This document shows, piece by piece, positions 7,787-16,560 of a stretch of 64,000 bases of DNA (positions within the stretch are counted from its first letter, which is position 1; each line of letters starts with the position of its first letter). Both the position numbers and the translations under genes were made by a program. The stretch covers positions 1,573,719 to 1,637,718 of the forward strand of contig NZ_JADYWW010000001.1 of assembly GCF_015864575.1 (NCBI RefSeq), given 5' to 3'. The notes under the pieces were generated by a model. It was given only the letters and a program-made list of their open reading frames with translations. It searched no databases and was not told the origin of the DNA. Source of the DNA: Salinibacterium sp. SWN248 (GTDB lineage Bacteria > Actinomycetota > Actinomycetes > Actinomycetales > Microbacteriaceae).

Positions 7787-9349
7787 TTGCGCACTAAGTT
7801 CCGCTACGTAGCGGCCGCATTCGGGCTAACTGCATCACTGGCACTCGCCGGTTGCGCTGCAGCAGCACCCGAAGCAAGCGACAGCATCGTTATTGACACC
7901 GCTTTCACGCTCGAGACCAGCGACCCTGGTCGCAACTACGTGCCCACCGGGTACATGGTGTCGAAGGCTCTCTACGAGACGCTCCTCGACTTCGCCGGCT
8001 CCGACGAGTCGACCCCCGTTGATGGCCTCGCCTCCTATGAGTCGAACGAAGACGCAACAGCCTTCACCTTCACGCTCAAAGATGGTCGCGTCTTCTCCGA
8101 CGGTTCAGCAATCACCGCTGAAGACGTTGTCTTCTCGCTCAACCGCGTCGCCGGTATGACCGAGAGCAAGGCGAACTTCTTGATGAACGGCATCACCGTC
8201 ACCAAGATCGACGACATGACCGTTGAGCTCAGCACGGAGACCCCGTCGCTCAAGCTCCCCGCCCTCATGACTAACCCGTCGCTCGCCATCCTGAATTCCG
8301 CTCTCGTTATTGAAAACGGCGGAACGACCGATGATTCGGATGCTGCTGAAGCATTCTTGAACGAGACGTCGGCGGGTTCCGGCCCGTACATCCTCGACAC
8401 GGTTAACTTCGAGTCGCAGGTTGTTCTCACTGAGAACGAGAACTACAACGGTGACGAAGACATCGACTTCACTCGCGTTGTCATCCGTAACGTTTCTGAG
8501 GCTGCAACCCAGAAGATCAACCTTGAGGGCGACGACTCGCAGGTAGCCGTTGACCTCAGCGGTGACCAGGTCGCCAGCTTGAGCGATGGCATCAACGTGT
8601 TCTCGACTCCGTCGGCACAGACCATCTTCTTGCTGATCAACCAGAGCGAAGAAGTGGGTGGAGTTACCTCCAACCCCGACTTCGCTAACGCCGTTCGCTA
8701 CGCCCTCGACTACCCGGCTCTCCTTGAGCTTGCTGGTGCAGGTTCCGAGCAGGCAACTGGCGTAATCCCGCCGTCGTTCCTCGGCGCGCTGGAGAGCGGT
8801 GTTGAGCAGGACCTCGACGCTGCAGCAGCATCGCTCGACGCATCCGGCTACGACGGTGAGAGCATCACCCTCGAGTACCCGAACGACTACCCGGTTGGTG
8901 GCGTGAGCTTCACCCCGCTCGCTGAGCGCATTCAGTCGCAGCTTGCGGATGCTGGAATCACTATCGAGCTCGCTCCGGCACCGTTCACGACTCAGATCGA
9001 CAGCTACGTCAACGGAACCGAAGCTTTCAGCATCTGGTTCTGGGGCCCTGACTACGCCGACTCGGCCAACTTCCTGCCGTTCTCGGCCGGACAGAAGGTC
9101 GGACTGCGCGCTGGTTGGACTGCCGAGCAGGACAGCGACGTTGTGAACCTCGCTGCAGCAGCAGAGAACGCCACGAACTTCGACGAGCGCGAGACTGCCT
9201 TCAGCAACTTCGCTGAAGCGCTGCAGCAGCGTGGCCCGTTCGTTCCGTTGATCGTTCCTGGCTCGAACATTGCGACCGCCTCGTACATTGATGGAGTTGC
9301 CTACAACTCCACATGGACGATGGACATCGCTGAACTGCAAGCTAAGTAG
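7787..9349 (+). CDS. ABC transporter substrate-binding lipoprotein, family 5 (peptide/nickel type)
   Basis: A 520-residue extracytoplasmic solute-binding lipoprotein. The TTG at 7787 is chosen because AAGGAG lies 6 nt upstream and the resulting N-terminus is a proper lipoprotein signal peptide (basic MRTKFR, hydrophobic core, lipobox LAGC with lipidated Cys23); the longer frame from 7727 would bury it. SBP_bac_5 features follow: YETLLDFAG, an F-x-LKDGRVFSDGSAITAEDVVFS segment, and SGPYILD. It delivers a peptide-like substrate to the permeases encoded next. Exact substrate cannot be read from sequence. First gene of a five-gene importer operon. Confidence 0.93.
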   Translation: MRTKFRYVAAAFGLTASLALAGCAAAAPEASDSIVIDTAFTLETSDPGRNYVPTGYMVSKALYETLLDFAGSDESTPVDGLASYESNEDATAFTFTLKDGRVFSDGSAITAEDVVFSLNRVAGMTESKANFLMNGITVTKIDDMTVELSTETPSLKLPALMTNPSLAILNSALVIENGGTTDDSDAAEAFLNETSAGSGPYILDTVNFESQVVLTENENYNGDEDIDFTRVVIRNVSEAATQKINLEGDDSQVAVDLSGDQVASLSDGINVFSTPSAQTIFLLINQSEEVGGVTSNPDFANAVRYALDYPALLELAGAGSEQATGVIPPSFLGALESGVEQDLDAAAASLDASGYDGESITLEYPNDYPVGGVSFTPLAERIQSQLADAGITIELAPAPFTTQIDSYVNGTEAFSIWFWGPDYADSANFLPFSAGQKVGLRAGWTAEQDSDVVNLAAAAENATNFDERETAFSNFAEALQQRGPFVPLIVPGSNIATASYIDGVAYNSTWTMDIAELQAK

Positions 9350-9363
9350 AAAGAATCTCTAGC

Positions 9364-10425
9364 GTGGGAAATACACCCCGCGCGACTCGCAGGTACTCGG
9401 CCAGATCACCTCTGGTCGGGTACCTGCTTCGTCGCCTCGGAACCTCAGTCCTGCTCCTCTTCGGAGTCACCATCGTCACATTCGCTCTCGCGAACCTTGT
9501 GCCGGGTGACCCCATTGCGGCAGCGCTCGGTGAAGGGGCGGCGAGCAACCCCGCCACTGTTGAGGCTTATATCAAGGAGCGCGGGCTTGATCAGCCGCTT
9601 CCGGTTCAGTACGCCAACTACATTGGTGGACTGTTCCAAGGCGACATGGGTATCTCGTTGCGTACGACCCAGCCTGTGGCCGACGATCTGGCCAAGGCCG
9701 TTCCTGCCACTGTGGAGATCGCCCTGCTGGCCATCATCGTGAGCCTCGGCATCGGCGTTGCTCTCGGTTCGCTCGCGGCCTACCGCCGCGGCAAAATCAG
9801 TGACCAACTTGTTCGCGTCTTTTCGTTGATCGGCCTCAGCATCCCTACATTCTGGATGGCACTGGTCAGCTTCAATTTCTTCTTCCTCCAGTTGCGCATC
9901 GCGCCTGGTTCGGGGCGGCTCTCGCCGGCGCTGGCACCGCCGCCCACAGTGACGGGTTTCTACACGGCCGACGCTCTGCTGGCCGGCCAGTGGGTCACGT
10001 TCACTGACGCGCTTGCTCACCTCATGCTTCCGGTCTTCGTGTTGTCGCTCTTCACGATCGGCCTTCTCACGCGCTTCGTGCGAACCTCCGTTCTCGAAGT
10101 GCTGGATGCCGACTATGTTCGTGCCGGGCGCGCCAAGGGCCTCAGCGGCTCACGCTTGCTCTTCGGCTACGTGTTGCGCGGTGCATCGCTGCCCATCCTC
10201 ACTATCGTCGGTCTCGCCTTCGGAACACTCCTGTCGGGCACGGTGCTCGTTGAGGCAGTGTTCGCCTGGCCTGGCCTCGGCAGCTACGCCTATAACTCGG
10301 CAACGAGCCTCGACCTGCCCGGTGTCATGGGCGTCGGTCTCGTCGTCGGTGTTGTCTACCTGTCCATCAACTTCGCCGTCGACCTGCTTTACGGTGTACT
10401 CGACCCGAGGGTGAGGCTCGCATGA
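9364..10425 (+). CDS. ABC transporter permease, DppB/OppB type
   Basis: A 353-residue inner-membrane permease with the N-terminal TM segment typical of DppB (LLRRLGTSVLLLFGVTIVTF), the LVPGDP motif, and the family coupling region DYVRAGRAKGLSG near residue 250. About six membrane segments are seen. GTG start 14 nt after the binding-protein gene. Partners with the DppC-type permease to form the transport channel. Confidence 0.94.
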   Translation: MGNTPRATRRYSARSPLVGYLLRRLGTSVLLLFGVTIVTFALANLVPGDPIAAALGEGAASNPATVEAYIKERGLDQPLPVQYANYIGGLFQGDMGISLRTTQPVADDLAKAVPATVEIALLAIIVSLGIGVALGSLAAYRRGKISDQLVRVFSLIGLSIPTFWMALVSFNFFFLQLRIAPGSGRLSPALAPPPTVTGFYTADALLAGQWVTFTDALAHLMLPVFVLSLFTIGLLTRFVRTSVLEVLDADYVRAGRAKGLSGSRLLFGYVLRGASLPILTIVGLAFGTLLSGTVLVEAVFAWPGLGSYAYNSATSLDLPGVMGVGLVVGVVYLSINFAVDLLYGVLDPRVRLA

Positions 10426-11276
10426 GAACGCGTTGGCTAAAGATTCCTGCCGCGTGGATCACTCCGCTCGGTGTCATTGGCGCTGTAATCGCCATCACGT
10501 GGGTGGGCATTGCCTTCACTGCCCGGTTGTGGGTTCCGTTTGACCCGCTGTCGCAAGATTTGCCTCGACTGCAGGCTCCCGGCATCGACACCCTCATGGG
10601 CACGGATGCTCTCGGTCGCGACATCTTCTCGCGCCTCATGACCGGTGCCAGCGTCACTATCCCGCTGGCCCTCATGCTTGTGCTCATGTCGCTCGCGGTC
10701 GGAACCCTCATCGGCGCGATCGCCGGTTACTTCGGCAAGTGGGTCGACGAGTTGCTGATGCGCCTGACGGACCTCGTGATGGCGTTTCCCACGGTCATCC
10801 TTGCGATGGTCGTTGCAGCAGCCCTTGGCCCGTCGCTCTTCAATGCGGTGATCGCAGCTTTTGTTGTCTCGTGGCCGCAATATGCGCGAATGACACGGAG
10901 CATTGTGTTGGGGCTTCGAACCCAGAACTACGTCATGGCCGGGCGCCTTATGGGCTTCTCGCCATTCAAAACCTTGCGCGTCGACATCGCCCCCAACGTG
11001 GTTGGTCCGATTCTTGTTCTCGCGAGCCTCGATGTGGGAACGGCAATCCTGTTGCTCTCCGGCCTCTCGTTCTTGGGTCTCGGCGCTCAGCCACCAACGG
11101 CCGAGTGGGGCTCAATGATTTCCGCGGCCATCCAGAACTTCGATAGCTGGTGGATCGGGTTGTTCCCCGGTCTCGCCATTCTCACTGTGGTGATGGCCTT
11201 CAACTTCGTGGGCGACTCGCTGCGTGACATTTTCGACCCCACCTCCCAGGTATCGCGAGCGGGGGCTCGGTCATGA
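10422..11276 (+). CDS. ABC transporter permease, DppC/OppC type
   Basis: A 284-residue permease. The DppC hallmarks are present: HPLGTD-type motif as MGTDALGRDIFSRL, multiple hydrophobic segments, and an EAA-like coupling loop (NYVMAGRLMGFSPFK). The ATG overlaps the stop of the preceding permease (ATGA), indicating translational coupling. C-terminal DSLRDIFDP is the usual end of this family. Confidence 0.94.
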   Translation: MRTRWLKIPAAWITPLGVIGAVIAITWVGIAFTARLWVPFDPLSQDLPRLQAPGIDTLMGTDALGRDIFSRLMTGASVTIPLALMLVLMSLAVGTLIGAIAGYFGKWVDELLMRLTDLVMAFPTVILAMVVAAALGPSLFNAVIAAFVVSWPQYARMTRSIVLGLRTQNYVMAGRLMGFSPFKTLRVDIAPNVVGPILVLASLDVGTAILLLSGLSFLGLGAQPPTAEWGSMISAAIQNFDSWWIGLFPGLAILTVVMAFNFVGDSLRDIFDPTSQVSRAGARS

Positions 11277-12127
11277 GCGACATCACAACACCTCAGACTG
11301 CGGATGCCGCAGCGGCAGCCACCGCGCCGGTGCTCACTGTTGACGAGCTCACGATCGGCATCGGCTCCCGTAAGAACCTGAAGTCCATCGTTAAAGGCAT
11401 CAGCCTCACACTCACCCCCGGACGCATTCAGGGTCTCGCGGGGGAGTCGGGCTCGGGCAAGACGGTCACGTCGCTCGCGATGTTGGGCTTGTTGCCGAGC
11501 AATGCGGTTGTTGGCGGGTCTATTCGCTTGAACGACACCGAGCTCGTTGGGATGACTCATCGTCAGCTGAACGAGATTCGTGGTCGCCGCATCGCGATGA
11601 TCTTCCAGGACCCTTCGTCGAGCTTGCACCCGCAGCTCACGGTTGGCGTGCAGTTGACCGATCATGTGACTCGACACCTCAAACTGTCGAAGAAGCAGGC
11701 TCGCGCTCACGCTATCGAGTTGCTCGAGCGCGTGAGGGTGCCGAACCCTGCGGAAGCCCTTGCCCGTTATCCGCACCAGTTCTCGGGCGGGCAACGTCAG
11801 AGGATCGCAATCGCGATTGCGCTGGCCTGCGACCCGATCGTTCTGCTAGCTGACGAACCTACAACGGCGCTCGACGTGACCGTTCAGGCGGGCATCCTGC
11901 ATTTGCTGCGTGACTTGGCCGATGAGCGTCAACTCGCGGTGCTGTTGGTGACCCACGACTTGGGTGTCATGAGCGCCATCGCCGACGACATCGCGGTGAT
12001 GCGGCACGGCGAAGTTGTCGAGTCCGCTGTGCGCCAAGAGATTTTCGCTAACCCACAGCACGCCTACACGCGTGAGCTGCTCGCGTCGCTTCCGGGCGCC
12101 GCCGGCTTCGAGGAGGCAACCGAATGA
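11273..12127 (+). CDS. ABC transporter ATP-binding protein, DppD/OppD type
   Basis: A 284-residue nucleotide-binding subunit that powers the importer. Walker A GESGSGKT, Q-loop IFQDPSSSLHP, signature FSGGQRQR, Walker B VLLADEP and the switch histidine in LLVTHDLG are all intact. Overlaps the upstream permease gene by 4 nt (ATGA). Somewhat short at the C-terminus for DppD; the oligopeptide-type C-terminal region is only partly present. Confidence 0.94.
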   Translation: MSDITTPQTADAAAAATAPVLTVDELTIGIGSRKNLKSIVKGISLTLTPGRIQGLAGESGSGKTVTSLAMLGLLPSNAVVGGSIRLNDTELVGMTHRQLNEIRGRRIAMIFQDPSSSLHPQLTVGVQLTDHVTRHLKLSKKQARAHAIELLERVRVPNPAEALARYPHQFSGGQRQRIAIAIALACDPIVLLADEPTTALDVTVQAGILHLLRDLADERQLAVLLVTHDLGVMSAIADDIAVMRHGEVVESAVRQEIFANPQHAYTRELLASLPGAAGFEEATE

Positions 12128-12966
12128 CCGAACTGCTTGAGGTTTCAGACCTCGTTATCGAGTACCACGGCGCGACCGTAGTGCGCGCTGTCGACGAAGT
12201 GTCGCTCACGATTGCTCCCGGCGAAGTGCTCGCACTCGTGGGGGAGAGCGGTTGCGGCAAATCGAGTCTCGCGCGCGCTGTCGTAGGCATGGAAAAGCCT
12301 CGGGCTGGCGCGGTGACCTACCGTGGTGCCGAGGTCCCTTTGCTTGGAGTGCGTCGTCGTCGTGCGCAGTTCACCTCGATTCAGATGGTCTTTCAAGATC
12401 CGAACTCGTCGCTTAACCCGCGTGTTCGCGTCGGTCAGCAGATTTCTGAGGGTATCCGTGCCGCCGTTGAACGTGGCGATGAAGGCTCGCAGCCCGAAGA
12501 GTGGCTCGAACGCGTCGGACTTCCCACCGAGATGGTGTCCCGCTACGCTCACGAACTGTCGGGCGGGCAACGCCAGCGCGTTGCTATCGCACGTGCTTTG
12601 GCTGCGCGCCCTGATCTCTTGGTCGCCGACGAACCGATTTCTGCTCTGGATGCGTCGAGTCAAGCATCCGTCGCTGACATGATGCGCAAGCTCGCGCTCG
12701 ATGCCGGCGCAGGGCTGCTTTTTATCTCTCACGACCTTGCGATTGTGCGGCTCATTGCCGACCGCACTGTCGTGATGTATCGCGGAAAGGTCGTCGAGTC
12801 CGGAGTCTCCGACCTCATTTGGAATGATCCCAGGCACCCGTACACTCGTGCCCTCATCTCGGCGATCCCGGAACCGGATGGCACCGGCACGTTGCCTGCC
12901 GCTCCGGCTGCAGAGGCTCCAGAAGAGTGGCGGATGACGCTTCCTGAGGCCCTCAACCGCGCCTGA
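12124..12966 (+). CDS. ABC transporter ATP-binding protein, DppF/OppF type
   Basis: The second 280-residue ATPase of the importer. Walker A GESGCGKS, Q-loop VFQDPNSSLNP, signature LSGGQRQR, Walker B LLVADEP and switch histidine in LFISHDLA are intact. Overlaps the previous gene by 4 nt (ATGA), and is the last gene of the operon, followed at once by a GC-rich hairpin. The two ATPases would form the heterodimer driving uptake. Confidence 0.94.
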   Translation: MTELLEVSDLVIEYHGATVVRAVDEVSLTIAPGEVLALVGESGCGKSSLARAVVGMEKPRAGAVTYRGAEVPLLGVRRRRAQFTSIQMVFQDPNSSLNPRVRVGQQISEGIRAAVERGDEGSQPEEWLERVGLPTEMVSRYAHELSGGQRQRVAIARALAARPDLLVADEPISALDASSQASVADMMRKLALDAGAGLLFISHDLAIVRLIADRTVVMYRGKVVESGVSDLIWNDPRHPYTRALISAIPEPDGTGTLPAAPAAEAPEEWRMTLPEALNRA

Positions 12967-12975
12967 TCCACGGCT

Positions 12976-12995
12976 GCCCGTGCTTTCGCGCGGGC
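12976..12995 (+). terminator. GC-rich hairpin after the importer operon
   Basis: GCCCGTGC (12976-12983), loop TTTC, GCGCGGGC (12988-12995) form an 8-bp stem with one G-U pair, 9 nt after the last stop codon. No clear U-tract, as often in actinobacteria. Confidence 0.6.
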
Positions 12996-13161
12996 CCGTT
13001 CGCGTCCAAATCCCGTAAATGTAACTACATGCTTGTGTTTTGGCGGATTCTTCGGGGATAATGTCCCCAAGCGGTTCGCCGCACAATTTAACAGCCATGT
13101 GCCGTCACAGGCACCGTTCGTGGGTCGATGGGGAAGTCGCATCCAACGGAACGGAGATATC

Positions 13162-13665
13162 GTGACTGCACAAAACGCTCGCGGAGTGCTCTATGTGCAC
13201 TCTGCCCCTCGCGCGCTCTGCCCACACATTGAGTGGGCTGCTGGTCGCGCTCTTGAACGTGCCGTGAACTTCAACTGGGACGATCAACCCGTGCTCAGGG
13301 GTTCTCAGCGTGCTGAGTTCTACTGGGAGGGCCCCCAGGGTTCTGGCGCCACGCTCGCTTCGGCATTGCGCGGGTGGGAGCACCTCCGGTTCGAGGTCAC
13401 CGAAGATCCCAGCCCAGGTTCCGACGGCGGACGCTGGATGCACACTCCCGACCTTGGTATTTTCTTCGCGCAGACCGACAGCGTTGGCAACATGGTGATC
13501 CCCGAGGATCGTCTCCGCTACGCCATGGAGGCTGCGGGCTCCGATGCCTTCGATTTGCACCGTGAACTTCGTCTCGCTCTCGGTCAGGCGTGGGATGACG
13601 AACTTGAGTCGTTCCGTCACGCCAGTCAAGATTCTGCAGTTGTGTGGCTTCACAAGGTCGGTTGA
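13162..13665 (+). CDS. DUF3145 family protein
   Basis: A 167-residue cytoplasmic protein of an actinobacterial family of unknown function. The sequence GVLYVHSAPRALCPHIEWA at the N-terminus and RWMHTPDLGIFFAQTDSVGN near the middle are recognisable as DUF3145. The open frame extends upstream to 13033, but a GTG at 13162 with ACGGAG 6 nt before it gives the usual family length and start. A perfect palindrome ATGTAACTACAT at 13019-13030 and a possible -10 (GATAAT, about 13057) lie upstream. Confidence 0.85.
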   Translation: MTAQNARGVLYVHSAPRALCPHIEWAAGRALERAVNFNWDDQPVLRGSQRAEFYWEGPQGSGATLASALRGWEHLRFEVTEDPSPGSDGGRWMHTPDLGIFFAQTDSVGNMVIPEDRLRYAMEAAGSDAFDLHRELRLALGQAWDDELESFRHASQDSAVVWLHKVG

Positions 13666-13667
13666 CG

Positions 13668-13823
13668 ATGATTTCCGAACGTACGACTGTCTCTGAGGTA
13701 GTGGCTGACACACGGATTCCGCTCATCGAATGGCGCGACTGCGTGGACGTCGTGCTCGACTCCGTCGACTCGACGTTCGATGGCGAGTGCACTCTGCACG
13801 ACGGGTGCCGTTCAATCCTTTAG
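13668..13823 (+). CDS. Possible 51-residue protein directly after DUF3145
   Basis: An ATG two bases after the DUF3145 stop opens a 51-codon frame (starts MISERTTVSEV, ends DGCRSIL). It is acidic and has cysteines at three places. The tight spacing argues for translational coupling, but no ribosome site of its own and no recognised family. It may also be a fragment of a decayed gene. Confidence 0.3.
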   Translation: MISERTTVSEVVADTRIPLIEWRDCVDVVLDSVDSTFDGECTLHDGCRSIL

Positions 13824-14026
13824 AACTGGTCGCTGCATCCATCTGCACCTGTGTGTGACTGATGGTTCGCTGCGAGCGTGCCGTTCAGGTCGCGCCCAGC
13901 CGACTCACGGCGTAGCGTTGAGGCGTGGCCGGAAGTATTCGGGCACGGTTGCCACAACGGACCGTCCCCGGGTCCTCGGACCTTGTTCTTCCGGCTGAAA
14001 CTATTTCAGGATTTGGAAGGAACATC

Positions 14027-14764
14027 ATGTCTCGTTTTGACGGAAAAGTAGTTCTCATCAGCGGTGGTGCCCGCGGAATGGGCGAGTCGCACAGCCGTGC
14101 CATCGTCGCCGAGGGTGGCAAGGTTGTCATCACTGACGTTTTGGATGCTGAGGGTCAGACTCTCGCAGACGAACTCGGCGAGAGCGCCGTTTACGCCCAC
14201 CTCGATGTCACGAACGAAGATGAGTGGCTTGCAGCAGTGAAGCTGGCTGTCGACACCTTTGGTGGCCTCAACGTTCTGATCAACAACGCGGGTATCGCTA
14301 ACTTCGGCACCCTCGACACCTATACCGCTAAGGACTGGTCGCTGATCATCGGGATCAACCTCACCGGCGCCTTCCTCGGCATCAAGTCGGCGGCACCGGA
14401 ACTGGTCAAGAACGAGACCTCCTCGATTGTGAACATCTCGTCGACGGCCGGAATGCAGGGCTTCGCCGCCCTCCACGGCTACACTGCCTCCAAGTTTGGC
14501 CTTCGCGGTTTGACGAAATCAGTCGCGATGGAACTCGGCCACCAAGGTGTGCGGGTCAACTCGGTCCACCCGGGAAACATCCGGACTCCGATGACCGACG
14601 GCTTGGAGATCGACGACTCAAGCACACCGATCCCTCGTCTCGGAGAGCCAGAAGAAGTCACCAAAATGGTTCTCTTCCTGGCCAGCGACGACGCCAGTTA
14701 CTCCACCGGCTCCGAGTTCATCATCGACGGTGGTGTTCTCGCCGGAGACGGTGCGGTCAACTAG
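14027..14764 (+). CDS. Short-chain dehydrogenase/reductase (SDR)
   Basis: A 245-residue NAD(P)-dependent oxidoreductase of the classical SDR family. The cofactor motif is seen as SGGARGMGE near residue 12, NNAG at about 85, catalytic Ser in ISSTAG and the YxxxK pair in GYTASKFG. The C-terminal IDGGVLAGDG is also typical. Closest in style to 3-alpha/20-beta-hydroxysteroid dehydrogenase or FabG-like enzymes; the substrate is not determinable. The ATG at 14027 is preferred over the longer frame from 13925 because GGAAGGA lies 6 nt upstream and the family start follows at once. Monocistronic, with a strong hairpin 50 nt downstream. Confidence 0.9.
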   Translation: MSRFDGKVVLISGGARGMGESHSRAIVAEGGKVVITDVLDAEGQTLADELGESAVYAHLDVTNEDEWLAAVKLAVDTFGGLNVLINNAGIANFGTLDTYTAKDWSLIIGINLTGAFLGIKSAAPELVKNETSSIVNISSTAGMQGFAALHGYTASKFGLRGLTKSVAMELGHQGVRVNSVHPGNIRTPMTDGLEIDDSSTPIPRLGEPEEVTKMVLFLASDDASYSTGSEFIIDGGVLAGDGAVN

Positions 14765-14814
14765 CTCACGAACCTCACGGAGCGTGCGCACGCACTAACG
14801 ACGCTCAACGAGAT

Positions 14815-14847
14815 ATCGCCCGCCCGATCAATGATCGGGCGGGCGAT
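14815..14847. terminator. Bidirectional terminator between the SDR gene and fabF
   Basis: ATCGCCCGCCCGATC (14815-14829), loop AAT, then the exact complement at 14833-14847: a perfect 15-bp stem with a 3-nt loop between two convergent genes, followed by TCTTCGTT on the plus strand. Confidence 0.9.
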
Positions 14848-14894
14848 TCTTCGTTAAGGCTCAATTCGCTAGAGCGGCCGAGCTGGCTCCGTGG

Positions 14895-16130
14895 CTAGAC
14901 CGAGCGGAATGCGGCGACAGCGTTGTGTCCGCCGAAGCCGAACGAGTTGCTGATGGCCAACTGCGGGCCGGCGCCGAGGTCGCGAGGCGACGTGACGACA
15001 TCCAGCGGGATCGCAGGGTCCTGGTTGGTGAGGTTGATCGTCGGGGGCGCTGTGCGGTGGTGGAGCGCGAGAACCGTGAAGATCGCCTCGAGTGCCCCCG
15101 TGCCGCCCAGAAGGTGGCCTGTGGCGCCCTTCGTGGCCGAGACGGGAATGTTGGGCAGGTGATCGCCGAAGATGCGCAGGAGCGCTTTGTACTCGGCAAT
15201 GTCGCCGACGGGCGTGCTCGTGGCGTGAGCGTTGATGTGGGTAACGTCGTCTGGCGTTGCTCCGGCGGCGTCGAGGGCGTCGCGCACGGCGCGTGCTGCG
15301 GCGGTTCCCTCGGGGTCGGGAGCGGTGATGTGGAACGAGTCGCTCGTTACAGCGCCACCGGCGAGCTCAGCGTAAATGCGAGCGCCACGGGCGAGAGCGT
15401 GCTCCTCAGTCTCGAGAACGAGCGTCGCCGCTCCTTCGCCGAGAACGAAACCATCGCGGGAGACGTCGTAGGGGCGTGAGGCGGTAGCCGGGTCGTCATT
15501 GCGCTTCGAGAGCGCTTGCATCGACGCGAAGGCGGCGATCGGCAGAGGATGCACGACAGCTTCAGTTCCACCAGCAATGACGACATCCGCGAGTCCGGCC
15601 TGCAGGTGCGCGTAGGCGTTAGCGAGGGCCTCGGTGCTGGAAGCACAGGCGGAAACGTCAGTGCGCGCGTAGGCACGTGAGGGGATAGCCATGCTGATCG
15701 CGGCCGCAGCAGCGTTCGGCATGAGCATGGGGATAGTCATGGGCAGAACGCGACGCGGGCCCTTTTCACGCAGGGTGTCCCAGGCGTCGAGAAGCGTCCA
15801 GAGTCCGCCGATTCCGGTGGAATAGTCAACACCAATACGCTCGGGGTCGACGTCAGGTGAGCCAGCGTCCGCCCAGGCTTCACGAGCCGAGATGAGAGCG
15901 AACTGGCTGGAAGGATCGAGTCGCTTGTACTCGACGCGCTCCAAAACCTCTTCTGGGCGCACTTTTGCCTGCGCCGCAAACGTTACGGGGAGAGAGTACT
16001 TTTCAACCCAGTCCTGCTCGAGTGAGCGGGCTCCGGATTCGCCAGCGAGAAGGGCGTTCCACGACTCGGTCGCGGTTCCGCCGATGGGCGTGGTGGCACC
16101 GATACCGGTGACAACGATCTTTTTGGTCAT
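14895..16130 (-). CDS. fabF: Beta-ketoacyl-ACP synthase II
   Basis: Elongates acyl-ACP chains in type II fatty acid synthesis. The 411-residue length is standard. The Cys-His-His triad is complete: Cys162 (SACASST), His302 (NAHATSTPVGD) and His339 (KGATGHLLG, with Lys334). It ends with the usual NSFGFGGHN. Fourth gene of the fabD-fabH-acpP-fabF cluster, 113 nt after acpP. Confidence 0.97.
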   Translation of the reverse strand: MTKKIVVTGIGATTPIGGTATESWNALLAGESGARSLEQDWVEKYSLPVTFAAQAKVRPEEVLERVEYKRLDPSSQFALISAREAWADAGSPDVDPERIGVDYSTGIGGLWTLLDAWDTLREKGPRRVLPMTIPMLMPNAAAAAISMAIPSRAYARTDVSACASSTEALANAYAHLQAGLADVVIAGGTEAVVHPLPIAAFASMQALSKRNDDPATASRPYDVSRDGFVLGEGAATLVLETEEHALARGARIYAELAGGAVTSDSFHITAPDPEGTAAARAVRDALDAAGATPDDVTHINAHATSTPVGDIAEYKALLRIFGDHLPNIPVSATKGATGHLLGGTGALEAIFTVLALHHRTAPPTINLTNQDPAIPLDVVTSPRDLGAGPQLAISNSFGFGGHNAVAAFRSV

Positions 16131-16243
16131 TTCACGTTCCTTTTGAGTGCATGGCTCAGAAAGCCCACCAACGGCAGACTCCTGGAGTGCTGCGCGGAGG
16201 CCAACCGCAGTGAGTGCGGTTGGCCGTCCACGTCGAGCGGGTG

Positions 16244-16492
16244 TTACGCCTGAGCGTTGGTGATGAAGCTCACTGCGTCACCGACGGTCTTGAGGTTCTT
16301 TACCTCTTCGTCGGGGATCTTGACGTCGAACTTCTCTTCTGCGTTGACAACGATCGTCATCATCGAAATGGAGTCGATGTCGAGGTCATCGGTGAACGAC
16401 TTGCCCATTTCAACGGTGTCGGTCGCGATGCCGGTCTCATCGTTGATGAGCTCAGCCAATCCGGCCATAACTTCTTCAGTGGACAGTGCCAT
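16244..16492 (-). CDS. acpP: Acyl carrier protein
   Basis: An 82-residue acidic carrier protein for fatty acid synthesis. The phosphopantetheine attachment site is Ser41 in DLDIDSISMM, reading DSI rather than the common DSL. AAGGAG lies 6 nt before the ATG at 16492. A longer frame extends upstream to 16918 but that part is antisense to nothing real and overlaps fabH, so it is not coding. Sits between fabH and fabF as in Streptomyces. Confidence 0.96.
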   Translation of the reverse strand: MALSTEEVMAGLAELINDETGIATDTVEMGKSFTDDLDIDSISMMTIVVNAEEKFDVKIPDEEVKNLKTVGDAVSFITNAQA

Positions 16493-16560
16493 GTTTTTCT
16501 CCTTGGGATGTAAATTGACCGTTAGCCAGTGTAGGCCAGCAGCGGTGATTCTTAGGGGTA

